Source of the DNA: Oasisia sp. SBJ-2009
Taxonomy: Eukaryota > Annelida > Polychaeta > Sabellida > Siboglinidae
DNA length: 64,000 nt
Assembly (NCBI GenBank): GCA_964017155.1
Contig: OZ024861.1
Span: forward strand, 21,259,213 to 21,323,212
Reading direction: 5' to 3'
Shown here piece by piece: positions 45,536 to 59,600 of this stretch. Below the pieces are notes generated by a model. It worked only from the letters and a program-made list of their open reading frames with translations. It ran no database searches and was not told the origin of the DNA. Positions within the stretch are counted from its first letter, which is position 1; each line of letters opens with the position of its first letter. Both the position numbers and the translations under genes were made by a program.

Positions 45536-45955
45536 CGTATCCATCCAATCTCCCCTACTTCATGCATCCATCCAACCACCCCTACTTAACGCATCCATCC
45601 AACCACCCCTACATAAGGCATCCATTCAACTACCCCTACTTAGCGCATCCATCAAAATACCCCTACATAACGCATGCATTCAACCACCCCTGCTTAACGC
45701 ATCCATCCAACCACCCCTATTTAACGAATCCATCCAATCTCCCCTACTTAATGCATCTATCCAACCACCCCTACTTAACGTATCCATCCAATCTCCCCTA
45801 CTTCATGCATCCATCCAACCACCCCTACTTAACGCATCCATCCAACCACCCCTACATAAGGCATCCATTCAACTATCCCTACTTGGCGCATCCATCAAAA
45901 TACCCCTACATAATGCATCCATTCAACCACCCCTGCTTAACGCATCCATCCAACC
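45536..45955 (+). repeat. 243-bp (9-monomer) tandem duplication
   Basis: The segment starting CGTATCCATCCAATCTCCCC with CTTCATGCATCC at 45536 is repeated from 45779, exactly nine monomers later. The two run parallel to about 45950. The second copy differs at a few bases (CTATCCCTACTTGGCG near 45883 against CTACCCCTACTTAGCG). Confidence 0.78.
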
Positions 45956-47413
45956 AACCACCCCTATTTAAAGTATCTATCCAATCTCCCGTACTTAACG
46001 CATCCATCCAATCACCCAATCACCTCTTCTTAACGCATCCATCCAACCACCCCTATTTAACGTATCCATCCAATCTTCCCTACCTAATGCATCCATTCAA
46101 TCACCCCTTCTTAACGTATCAATCCAACCACTCCTACTTATTGCTACCATCCAATCACCCCTACTTAGCGCATCCATCCAACCATCCATAATTAGCGCAT
46201 CCATCCAACCACCCCTATTTATCGCATCCATCCAACAACCACCCCTATATAACGCATCCATTCAACCACCCCTACTTAACGCATCCACTCAAGCACCGCT
46301 ACTTTTCCAATCCATTCATCCACTCGTTCTTAACGCATCCATCCAATCACCCCTACTTAACACATCCATCCAACCACTCCTGCTTAGCGTATCCATCCAA
46401 CCACTCCTACTTAACGCATGCATCCAACCACCCCTACTTAGCCATTCTTTCAACCAACCGTACTTAGCGCATACATCCAATCACCCCTACTTAACGCATC
46501 CATCCAACCACTCCTACTTAGCGTATCCATCCAACCACCCCTAATAAACGCATCCATCCAATCACCCCTACTTAACGCTTCCATCTCACCACTCGTACTT
46601 AACGTATCCATCCAACCACTCCTACTTAACGCATCCATCCAACCACTCCTACTTAACGTATCCATCCAACCACCCCTAATAAAAGCATCCATCCAATCAC
46701 CCCTACTTAACACATCCATCCCACCACGCGTACTTAACGTATCCATCCAACCACTCCTACGTAATGCATCCATCCAAACACCCCTACTTAACGCAACCAT
46801 CCAACCACCCCTACTTAGCGCATCCACCCAACCACCCCTATTTAACGTAACTATCCAATATCCCCTACTTACCGCATTCATCCAATCACCTCTTCTAAAC
46901 GCATCCATCCAACCACCCCTATTTAACATATCCATCCAATCTTCCCTACCTAATGAATCCATTCAATCACCCCTTCTTAACGTATCAATCCAACCACTCC
47001 TACTTAATGCTACCATCCAATCAACCCTACTTAACTCATCCGTCCAACCACCCCTACTTAGCGTATCCATCGAACCACCCCTATTAAACGCATCCATCCA
47101 ACTACCACTACTTAATGCACTCATCCAATCACCTGTACATAATACATCCATCCAACCACCCCTACTTTACGCCTCCATCCCACCACCCCTACATAACGAA
47201 TCCATACAACCTCCCCTACTTAATGCTTCCATCCATTCACCTCAACTTAAAGCATCCAACAACCACCCCTACATAACGAATCCATTCAACCACCCTTACT
47301 TAATGCATGCATTCAACCACCCCTACTTAGCGCATCCATCCAAGCACACCTACTTATCCAATCCATTCAACCACCCATTCTTAACGCATACATCCAATCA
47401 CCCCTACTTAACG

Positions 47414-49500
47414 CATCCATCCAACCACTCCTACTCAGCGCCTCAATCCAACCACCCCTATTTAACGCATCCATCCAACCACCCCTACATAACTCATCAA
47501 TCCTACCCTCCCTAATTAACACATCCATTCAACCATCCCTACATAACGCATCCATCCAAACACCTCTACATGGCGCATCTATTCAAGCAGCCCTACTTAA
47601 TGCATCCATCCAACCACCCCTGTGTAACGCATCCATCCAACAACCCCTAATTAATGCATCCATCAATTCACCTCTACTTAATATACCCATCCATTCACCT
47701 CTACTTAGCGAATCCATCCAACCACCTCTTCATATCGTATCCATCCATTCACCTTGACTTAGCCCATCCATCCAACCAGCCCTTGATAACGTATCCCTCC
47801 AACCACCCATATTTAACGCATCAATTCAAACACCCGTACTTAAAGCATCCATCCAACCACTCCTACATAACGCGTCCATTCAACCACCCCTACTTAACGC
47901 ATCCATCCAACCACCCCTACTTAACGCATCAATCCCACCAATCGTACTTAACGTATCCATCCAACCACTCCTCCTGTACGCATCCATCAACCACCCCTAC
48001 TTAACGCATCTATTCAACCTCCCCTACTTAACGTATCCATCGTATCACCCCTTCTTAGCGCATCCATCCAAACACCCCTACTTAACGCATCCATCCAATC
48101 ACCCAATCACCTCTTCTTAACGCATCCATCCAACCACCCCTATTTAACGTATCCATCCAATCTTCCCTACCTAATGCATCCATTCAATCACCCCTTCTTA
48201 ACGTATCAATCCAACCACTCCTACTTATTGCTACCATCCAATCACCCCTACTTAGCGCATCCATCCAACCATCCATAATTAGCGCATCCATCCAACCACC
48301 CCTATTTATCGCATCCATCCAACAACCACCCCTATATAACGCATCCATTCAACCACCCCTACTTAACGCATCCACTCAAGCACCGCTACTTTTCCAATCC
48401 ATTCATCCACTCGTTCTTAACGCATCCATCCAATCACCCCTACTTAACACATCCATCCAACCACTCCTGCTTAGCGTATCCATCCAACCACTCCTACTTA
48501 ACGCATGCATCCAACCACCCCTACTTAGCCATTCTTTCAACCAACCGTACTTAGCGCATACATCCAATCACCCCTACTTAACGCATCCATCCAACCACTC
48601 CTACTTAGCGTATCCATCCAACCACCCCTAATAAACGCATCCATCCAATCACCCCTACTTAACGCTTCCATCTCACCACTCGTACTTAACGTATCCATCC
48701 AACCACTCCTACTTAACGCATCCATCCAACCACTCCTACTTAACGTATCCATCCAACCACCCCTAATAAAAGCATCCATCCAATCACCCCTACTTAACAC
48801 ATCCATCCCACCACGCGTACTTAACGTATCCATCCAACCACTCCTACGTAATGCATCCATCCAAACACCCCTACTTAACGCAACCATCCAACCACCCCTA
48901 CTTAGCGCATCCACCCAACCACCCCTATTTAACGTAACTATCCAATATCCCCTACTTACCGCATTCATCCAATCACCTCTTCTAAACGCATCCATCCAAC
49001 CACCCCTATTTAACATATCCATCCAATCTTCCCTACCTAATGAATCCATTCAATCACCCCTTCTTAACGTATCAATCCAACCACTCCTACTTAATGCTAC
49101 CATCCAATCAACCCTACTTAACTCATCCGTCCAACCACCCCTACTTAGCGTATCCATCGAACCACCCCTATTAAACGCATCCATCCAACTACCACTACTT
49201 AATGCACTCATCCAATCACCTGTACATAATACATCCATCCAACCACCCCTACTTTACGCCTCCATCCCACCACCCCTACATAACGAATCCATACAACCTC
49301 CCCTACTTAATGCTTCCATCCATTCACCTCAACTTAAAGCATCCAACAACCACCCCTACATAACGAATCCATTCAACCACCCTTACTTAATGCATGCATT
49401 CAACCACCCCTACTTAGCGCATCCATCCAAGCACACCTACTTATCCAATCCATTCAACCACCCATTCTTAACGCATACATCCAATCACCCCTACTTAACG
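47414..49500 (+). repeat. Internally deleted higher-order unit, 2087 bp
   Basis: A tandem duplication of 2087 bp: 46001-48087 is repeated at 48088-50174. In unit terms, 674 bp of unit head (47414-48087) are joined at the 35-bp long monomer (48088) to the last 1413 bp of a unit. The copies are almost the same. The one difference I noted is CGTATCCCTCC near 47790 against CGTATCCATCC near 49877. The crossover lies in a shared CTTAACGCATCCATCCAA stretch. Confidence 0.88.
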
Positions 49501-50455
49501 CATCCATCCAACCACTCCTACTCAGCGCCTCAATCCAACCACCCCTATTTAACGCATCCATCCAACCACCCCTACATAACTCATCAATCCTACCCTCCCT
49601 AATTAACACATCCATTCAACCATCCCTACATAACGCATCCATCCAAACACCTCTACATGGCGCATCTATTCAAGCAGCCCTACTTAATGCATCCATCCAA
49701 CCACCCCTGTGTAACGCATCCATCCAACAACCCCTAATTAATGCATCCATCAATTCACCTCTACTTAATATACCCATCCATTCACCTCTACTTAGCGAAT
49801 CCATCCAACCACCTCTTCATATCGTATCCATCCATTCACCTTGACTTAGCCCATCCATCCAACCAGCCCTTGATAACGTATCCATCCAACCACCCATATT
49901 TAACGCATCAATTCAAACACCCGTACTTAAAGCATCCATCCAACCACTCCTACATAACGCGTCCATTCAACCACCCCTACTTAACGCATCCATCCAACCA
50001 CCCCTACTTAACGCATCAATCCCACCAATCGTACTTAACGTATCCATCCAACCACTCCTCCTGTACGCATCCATCAACCACCCCTACTTAACGCATCTAT
50101 TCAACCTCCCCTACTTAACGTATCCATCGTATCACCCCTTCTTAGCGCATCCATCCAAACACCCCTACTTAACGCATCCATCCAACCACCCCTACTTAAT
50201 GCTTCCATCCAATCACCTCAACTGAATGCATCCATCGAACCACCCCTACTTAACGCATCCACCCATTCACCTCTACTTAAACCATCCAACAACCATCCCT
50301 ACATAACACATCCATTCAACCACCACTACATAACGCATCTATCCAACCACCCCTACATAACGCATCCATTCAAACATCCCTACTTAACGCATCCTTCCAA
50401 ACACCCCTATAACGCATCCGTCCAACCACTCCTACTTACCGAATCCATCCAACCA

Positions 50456-51090
50456 TTGCTACTCAACATATCTCTCCAACCACACCTACATAACGCATCT
50501 ATTCAACCAGCCCTACTAAACACATCCATCCAACCATCCCTACTTAATGCATCCATCCAACCACCCCTGTGTAACGCATCCATCCAACAACCTCTAATTA
50601 ATGCATCCATCAATTCACCTCTACTTAGTACATACATCCATTCACCTCTACTTAGCGAATCCATCCAACCACCTCTTCATATCGTATCCATCCATTCACC
50701 TCTACTTAACGCATCCGTCCAACCAGCCCTACATAACGTATCCCTCCAACAACCCGTATTTAACGCATCCATCCAACCACTCCTATTTAACGTATTCATC
50801 CAATCTCCCCTACTTAATGCATCCATCCAACCACCCCTACTTAACGCATCCATTCAACCACCCCTACATAAGGCATCCATTCAACCAACCCTACTTAACG
50901 CGTCCATCAAAATTCCCCTACATAACGCATCCATTCAACCACCCCTGCTTAACGCATCCATCCAACCACCCCTATTTAACGAATCTATCCAATCTCCCCT
51001 ACTTAATGCATCCATCCAACCACCCCTACTTAACGCATCCTTCCAACCACCCCTACATAAGGCATCCATTCAACCACCCCTACTTAACGC
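50456..51090 (+). repeat. M block, copy 5
   Basis: Begins CTACTCAACATATC. It switches near 51090 to CATCCAACCTCCCC monomers in place of AAAATACCCC monomers. It lies inside the longest periodic ORF of the array (410 codons, 50456-51688), which I reject as a gene. Confidence 0.7.
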
Positions 51091-52004
51091 ATCCATCCAA
51101 CCTCCCCTACTTAATGCTTTCATCCATTCCCCTCAACTTAATGCATCCATCCAACCACCCCTACGTAGCGCATCCATCCATTCACCTCTACTTAAAACAT
51201 CCAACAACCACCCCTACATAACGAATCCATTCAACCACCCTTACTTAACGCATCCATTCAACCACCCCTACTTAACGCATCCATCCAAGCACACCTTCTT
51301 ATCCAATCCATTCAAACACCCGTTCTTAACGCATCCATCCAACCACCCCTATTTAACGAATCCATCCAATCTCCCCTACTTAATGCATCCATCCAACCAC
51401 CCCTACTTAACGCATCCATCAAAATACCCCTTCTTAACGCATCCATCCAACCAACCACCCCTATTTAAAGTATCTATCCAATCTCCCGTACTTAACGCAT
51501 CCATCCAATCACCCAATCACCTCTTCTTAACGCATCCATCCAACCACCCCTATTTAACGTATCCATCCAATCTTCCCTACCTAATGCATCCATTCAATCA
51601 CCCCTTCTTAACGTATCAATCCAACCACTCCTACTTATTGCTTACATCCAATCACCCCTACTTAGCGCATCCATCCAACCATCCATAATTAGCGCATCCA
51701 TCCAATCACCCCTATTTAACGCATCCTTCCAACAACCCCATTAAAAGTATCCATCCAATTACCCCTACTTAATGCATCCATCCAATCACCTCTACTTATT
51801 ACATCCATCCAACCACCCCTACTTTACGCATCCACTCAAGCACCGCTACTTATCCAATCCATTCATCCACTCGTTCTTAACGCATCCATCCAATCACCGC
51901 TACTTAACACATCCATCCAACCACTCCTGCTTAGCGTATCCATCCAACCACTCCTACTTAACGCATCCATCCCACCACTCCTACTTACCGAATCCATCCA
52001 ACCA

Positions 52005-52694
52005 TTGCTACTCAACGTATCTATGCAACCACCCCTACATAACGCATCTATTCAACCAGCCCTACTAAACACATCCATCCAACCATCCCTACTTAATGCA
52101 TCCATCCAACCACCCCTGTGTAACGCATCCATCCAACCACCTCTAATTAATGCATCCATCAATTCACCTCTACTTAGTACATACATCCATTCACCTCTAC
52201 TTAGCGAATCCATCCAACCACCTCTTCATATCGTATCCATCCATTCACCTCTACTTAACGCATCCGTCCAACCAGCCATACATAACGTATCCCTCCAACA
52301 ACCCCTATTTAACGCATCCATCCAACCACCCCTATTTAACGTATTCATCCAATCTCCCCTACTTAATGCATCCACCCAACCACCCCTACTTAGCGCATCC
52401 ATCCAACCACCCCTACATAAGGCATCCATTCAACCACCCCTACTTAACGCGTCCATCAAAATACCCCTACATAACGCATCCATTCAACCACCCCTGCTTA
52501 ACGCATCCATCCAACCACCCCTATTTAACGAATCTATCCAATCTCCCCTACTTAATGCATCCATCCAACCACCCCTACTTAACGCATCCATCCAACCACC
52601 CCTACATAAGGCATCCATTCAACCACCCCTACTTAACGCATCCATCAAAATACCCCTTCTTAACGCATCCATCCAACCAACCACCCCTATTTAA
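52005..52694 (+). repeat. M block, copy 6
   Basis: A full-length version with the same extent as copies 1 and 2. Differences include CTATGCAACC near 52021 and CATACATAACG near 52277. It is followed by the AAAGTATCTATCC and 35-bp monomers, as after copies 1 and 2. Confidence 0.74.
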
Positions 52695-53654
52695 AGTATC
52701 TATCCAATCTCCCGTACTTATCGCATCCATCCAATCACCCAATCACCTCTTCTTAACGCATCCATCCAACCACCCCTATTTAACGTATCCATCCAATCTT
52801 CCCTACCCAATGCATCCATTCAATCACCCCTTCTTAACGTATCAATCCAACCACTCCTACTTATTGCTACCATCCAATCACCCCTACTTAACGCATCCAT
52901 CCAACCACCCATAATTAGCGCATCCATCCAACCACCCCTATTTAACGCATCCATCCAACCACCCCATTAAAAGTATCCATCCAATTACCCCTAAATAACG
53001 CATCCATCCAACCTCCCCTACTTAATGCTTTCATCCATTCACCTCAACTTAATGCATCCATCCAACCACCCCTACGTAGCGCATCCATCCATTCACCTCT
53101 ACTTAAAACATCCAAAAACCACCCCTACATAACGAATCCATTCAACCACCCTTACTTAACGCATCCATTCAACCACCCCTACTTATCGCATCCATCCAAG
53201 CACACCTTCTTATCCAATCCATTCAACCACCCGTTCTTAACGCATCCATCCAACCACCCCTATTTAACGAATCCATCCAATCTCCCCTACTTAATGCATC
53301 CATCCAACCACCCCTACTTAACGCATCCATCAAAATACACCTTCTTAACGCATCCATCCAACCAACCACCCCTATTTAAAGTATCTGTCCAATCTCCCGT
53401 ACTTAACGCATCCATCCAATAACCCAATCACCTCTTCTTAACGCATCCATGCAACCACCCCTATTTAACGTATCCATCCAATCTTCCCTACCTAATGCAT
53501 CCATTCAATCACCCCTTCTTAACGTATCAATCCAACCACTCCTACTTATTGCTACCATCCAATCACCCCTACTTAGCGCATCCATCCAACCATCCATAAT
53601 TAGCGCATCCATCCAACCACCCCTATTTAACGCATTCATCCAACAACCCCATTA

Positions 53655-56600
53655 AAAGTATCCATCCAATTACCCCTACTTAATGCATCCATCCAATCAC
53701 CTCTACTTAATACATCCATCCAACCACCCCTACTTTACGCATCCATCCACTCACCTCTACTTAAAGCATCCAACAACCACCCCTACTTAACGCATCCACT
53801 CAAGCACCGCTACTTATCCAATCCATTCATCCACTCGTTCTTAACGCATCCATCCAATCACCCCAACTTAACACATCCATCCAACCACTCCTGCTTAGCG
53901 CATCCATCCAACCACTCCTAATTAGCGCATTCATCCAACCACCCCTTCATAACGCATCCATCCAACCACCCCTACATAACGAATCTATTCAACCAGCCCT
54001 ACTTAACCCATCCATCCAACCATCCCTACTTAATGCATCCATCCAACAACCCCTGTGTAACGCATCCATCCAACAACCTCTAATTAATGCATCCATCCAT
54101 TCACCTCTACTTAGCGCATCCATCCAACCAGCCCTACATAACGTATCCCTCCAACAACCCCTATTTAACGCATCAATTCAAACACCCGTACTTAAAGGAT
54201 CCCTCCAACCACCTCTACATAACGCATCCATTCAACCACCCCTGCTTAACGCATCCATCCAACCACCCCTATTTAACGTATCCATCCAATGTCCCCTACT
54301 TAATGCATCCATCCCACCACCCCTACTTAACGCATCCATCCAACCACCCCTACATAAGGCACCCATTCAACCACCCCTACTTAATGCAACCATCAAAATA
54401 CCCCTTCTTAACGCATCCATCCAACCACCCCTATTTAAAGTATCTATCCAATCTCCCGTACTTAACGCATCCATCCAATCACCTCTTCTTAACGCATCCA
54501 TCCAAACACCCCTATTTAACGTATCCATCCAATCTTCCCTACCTAATGCATCCATTCAATCACCCCTTCTTAACGTATCAATCCAACCACTCCTACTTAT
54601 TGCTACCATCCAATCACCCCTACTTAACGCATCCATCCAAACACCCCTATTTAACGCATCCATCCAACCACCCCTACTTAACGTATCCATCCAACCTCCC
54701 CTATGTAATGCTTCGATCCATTCACCTCTACTTAATGCATCCATCCAACCACGCCTTCGTAACGCATCCATCCATTGATCTCTACTTAAAGCATCCAACA
54801 ACCATCCCTACATAACGAATCCATTCAACGACCACGGCATAACGCATTCATCCAACCACCCATACTTAACGCATCTATTCAACCACCCCTACTTAGCGCA
54901 TCCATCCAAGCACCCCCACGTATCCAATCCATTCAACCACCCGTACTTAACGCATCCATCCAATCACCCCTACTTAACGCATCCATCCAACCACCCCTAC
55001 TTAGTGCATCCTTGCAATCACCCCTATTTAACGCATCCATCCAACCACCCCTACATAACGTATCCATCCTTCTACCCCTACTTAATGCATCCATCCAATC
55101 ACCTCTATGGCATCCATCCAACCACCCCTACTTTACGCATCCATCCAACCACCCCTACATAACGCATCCATCCAACCACCCCTATTTAACGTATCTATAC
55201 TTAGAGCATTCATCCAACCACCCCTTCTTAACGCATCTACCCAACCACCCCTATTTAACGTATCTATCCAATCTCCCCTACTTAATGCTTCCATCCATTC
55301 AACTCAACTTAATGCATCCATCCAACCACCCATACGTAACGCATCCATCCAATCACCCCTACTGAGCGCATCCATCTCACCACTCGTACTTAACGTATCC
55401 ATACAACCACTCCTACTTAACGCATCCATCCCACCACTCGTATTTAACGTATCCATCTAACCACTCCTACTTAATGCATCCATCCAATCAGCCCTACTTA
55501 ACGCATCCATCCAACCACCCCGACTTAGCGCATCCAACCAAACACCCCTATTTAACGCATCCATCCAACCACCCCTAGATAACGTATCCATCCAACTACC
55601 CCTACTTAATGCATCCATCCAATCACCTCTACTTAATACGTCCATCCAACTACCCCTACATTACGCATCCATCCAACCTCCCCTACATAACACATCCATC
55701 CAAACTCCCCTACTTAATGCTTCCCTCCATTCACCTCAACTTAATGCATCCATCCAACCTCCCCTACGTAACGCATCCATCCAACCACCCCTACTTATCC
55801 AATCCATTCAATCACCCGTACTTAACGCATCCATCCAACCACTCCTAATTAGCGCATCCGTCCAACCACCCCTATTTAACGCATCCATCCAACCACCCCT
55901 ACATATCTTATCAATCCAACCACCCCTACATATGTCATCAATCCAACCACCCCTAATTGACACATCCATCCAACCACCCCTACGTAACGCATCCATCCAA
56001 CCACCCCTACATAACGCATCCATCCAACCACCCCTACATAACGCATCCATCGAACCACCCAACCAACCTACTTTGAGCTTTCATCCTACCACGCCTTCTT
56101 AACGCATCCACCCAACCACCCCTATTTAACGTACCTATCCAATCTCCCCTACTTAATGCTTCCATCCATTCACATCAACTTAGTGCATCCATCCAACCAC
56201 GTCTACGTAACGCATCCATCCATTCACCTCTACTTAACGCATCCAACAACCACCCCTACATAACGAATCCATTCAACCTCCACTACATAACGCATCCATC
56301 CAATCACACTTACTTAACGCATTCATTCAACCACCCTACTTAACGCATCCATCCAAGCACCCCTACTTATCCAATCCATTCAACCACCCTTACTTAACGC
56401 ATCCATCCAACAACTCCTACTTAGCGCATCCATCCAACCACCCCTACTTATCCAATCCATTCAACCACCGTACATAACGCATCCATCCAACCACACCTAC
56501 TTAACGCATCCATCCAACCACTCCTACTTAGCGTATCCATCCAACCACTCCTACTTAACGCATCCATCCAACCACTCCTACTCAGCGTATCCATCGAACC

Positions 56601-59600
56601 ACCCCTATATAACGCACCCATTCAACCACCCCTACTTAGCGCATCCATACAACCACCCCTATATAACGGATCCATTCAACCACCCCTACTTAACGCATCT
56701 ATCCAGCCACCCCTACTTAACGCATCCATCCATCCACTCCTTCTTATCGTATCCACCCAACCACTCCTACTTAACGAATCCATCCAACAACCCTACTTAG
56801 CGCATTCACCCAACCACACCTACTTAGCTCATCCATACAACCACCCCTATTTAACGTATCCATCCAATCTCCCCTACATAACGCATCCATCCAACCTCCC
56901 CTACTTAATGCTTCCATCCGTTCATCTCAATTTAAAGCATCGAACAACCACCCCAACATAACGAATCCATTCAGCCACCCTTACTTAACGCATCCATTCA
57001 ACCACCCCTACTTAAGGCATCCATCCAACAACCCCTACTTAGCCATCCATTCAACCAACCGTACTTAGCGCATCCGTTCAATCACCCCTACTTAACGCAT
57101 CCATCCAACCACTCATACTTAACGTATCCATCCAGCCACTCCTGCTTAACGTATCCCTCCATCCCCCCTATTTAACCCTTCCATTCAAACACCCGTACTT
57201 ATACCATCCATCCAACCGCCCCTACATAACGCATCTATTCAACCAGCCCTACTAAACGCATCCATCCAACCACCCCTACATAACGCATCCATCCAACCAC
57301 TCCTAATTAACGCATCCACCCAACCAACCTACTTAGCGCATTCATCCAACCACCCCTTCTTAATGCATCCACAAAACCACCCCTATTTAACGTATCTATC
57401 CAATCTCCGTACATAACGCATCCATCCAACCACCCCAATTTAACGAATCCATCCAATCATCCCTACCTAATGCATCCATTCAATCACCCCTTCCTAACGT
57501 ATCAATCCAACCACTCCTACTTAATGCTACCATCCAATCACCCCTACATAACGCATCCATCCAACCATCCCTACTTACGCATCCATCCAGCCACCCATAT
57601 TTAACGCATCCATCCAACCACCCCTACTTAGCGCATCCATCCAGCCACCCTTACTTAACGCATCCATCCAACCACCCCTACTTAGCCATCCATTCAACCA
57701 ACCGTACTTAGCGCATCCATCCAGTCACCGCTACTTAACGCATCCACCCAACCACTCCTACTTAACGTATCCATCCAGCCATTCCTACTTAACGCATCCA
57801 TCCAACCACTCCTACTTAACGTATCGATCCAACCACCCCTAACAAACGCATCCATCCAATCACCCCTACTTAACGCTTCCATCTCATCACTCGTACTTAG
57901 CGTATCCATCCAACCACTCCTACTTAACGCATCCATCCCAATACTCGTACTTAACGTATCCATCCAACCACTCCTACTTAATGCATCCATCCAATCAGCC
58001 CTACTTAACGCATCCATCCAACCACCCCTACATACCGTATCCATCCAACTACCCCTACTTAATGCATCCATCCAATCACCTCTACTTAATACATCCATCC
58101 AACTACCCCTACTTTACGCATCCATCCAACCACCCCTGCATAACACATCCATCCAAACTCCCCTACTTAGTGCTTCCCTCCATTCACCTCAACTTAATGC
58201 ATCCATCCAACCACCCCTACGTAGCGCATCCATCCATTCACCTATACTTAAAGCATCCAACAACCACATTACGTAACGCATCCCTCCAACCACCCCTACA
58301 TAACGCATCCATCCAACCTCCCCTACTTAATGCTTTCATCCATTCACCTAAACTTAATGCATTCATCCAACCTCCCCTACGTAACGCATCCATCCAACCA
58401 CCCCTACTTATCCAATCCACTCAACCACCCGTACTTAACGCATCCATCCAACCACTCCTAATTAGCGCATCCATCCAACCACCCCTATTTAACGCACCCA
58501 TCCAACCACCCCTACATATCTTATCAATCCAACCACCCCTAATTGACACATCCATCCAACCACCCCTACGTAACGCATCCATCCAACCACCCCTACATAA
58601 CGCATCCATCCAACCACCCCTACATAACGCATCCATCCAACCACTCCTAATTAACGCATCCACCCAACCAACCTACTTTGAGCATTCATCCAACCACCCC
58701 TTCTTAACGCATCCACCCAACCACCCCTATTTAACGTATCTATCCAATCTCCCCTACTTAATGCTTCCATCCATTCACCTCAACTTAGTGCATCCATCCA
58801 ACCACGTCTACGTAACGCATCCATCCATTCACCTCTACTTAACGCATCCAACAACCACCCCTACATAACGAATCCATTCAACCTCCACTACATAACGCAT
58901 CCATCCAATCACACTTACTTAACGCATTCATTCAACCACCCCTACTTAGCGCATCCATCCAAGCACCCCTACTTATCCAATCCATTCAACCACGCATCCA
59001 TCCAACCACCCCTACATAACGCATCCATCCAACCACACCTAATTAACGCATCCACACAACCAACCTACTTTGAGCATTCATCCAACCACCCCTTCTTAAC
59101 GCATCCACCCAACCACCCCTATTTAACGTATCTATCCAATCTCCCCTACTTAATGCTTCCATCCATTCACCTAAACTTAGTGCATCCATCCAACCACGTC
59201 TACGTAACGCATCCATCCATTCACCTCTACTTAACGCATCCAACAACCACCTCTACATAACGAATCCATCCAACTACTCCTACTTAGCGCATCCATCCAA
59301 CCACCCCTACTTATCCAATCCATTCAACCACCCGTACATAGCGTATCCATCCAACCACTCCTACTTAACGCATCCATCCAACCACTCCTACTTAGCGCAT
59401 CCGTCCAACCACCCCTATATAACGCACCCATTCAACCACCCCTACTTAGCGCATCCATACAACCACCCCTATATAACGCATCCATTCAACCACCCCTACT
59501 TAACGCATCTATCCAGCCACCCCTACTTAACGCATCCATCCAACCACTCCTACTTATCGTATCCACCCAACCACTCCTACTTAACGCATCCATCCAACAA

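Larger units (their letters stand above)
34110..47413 (+). repeat. Higher-order unit A4, 13304 bp, enlarged
   Basis: It starts with the same marker monomers and follows A1 for about 800 bp. An extra block of about 888 bp (M block copy 3) then interrupts it from about 34906 to 35794. After that it again follows A1 at offsets of 29,494 and later about 29,415 and 29,388, to about 42460. The remainder (42.5-46.0 kb) is a rearranged mixture of M-block and diverged monomers with local 324-bp and 243-bp duplications. It ends with the common unit tail (46450-47413). It is the most rearranged unit of the core. Confidence 0.75.
49501..53654 (+). repeat. Higher-order unit head with two M blocks
   Basis: It starts at the marker monomers and follows the A4 pattern, including entry into an M block about 800 bp in. 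It then continues into M-type material with two M blocks (50456 and 52005) about 1.55 kb apart, each followed by the CATTAAAAGTATCC short monomer (51739 and 52966 region). The unit tail and the next marker are not seen, so the core higher-order pattern ends here and grades into the diverged flank. Confidence 0.7.
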
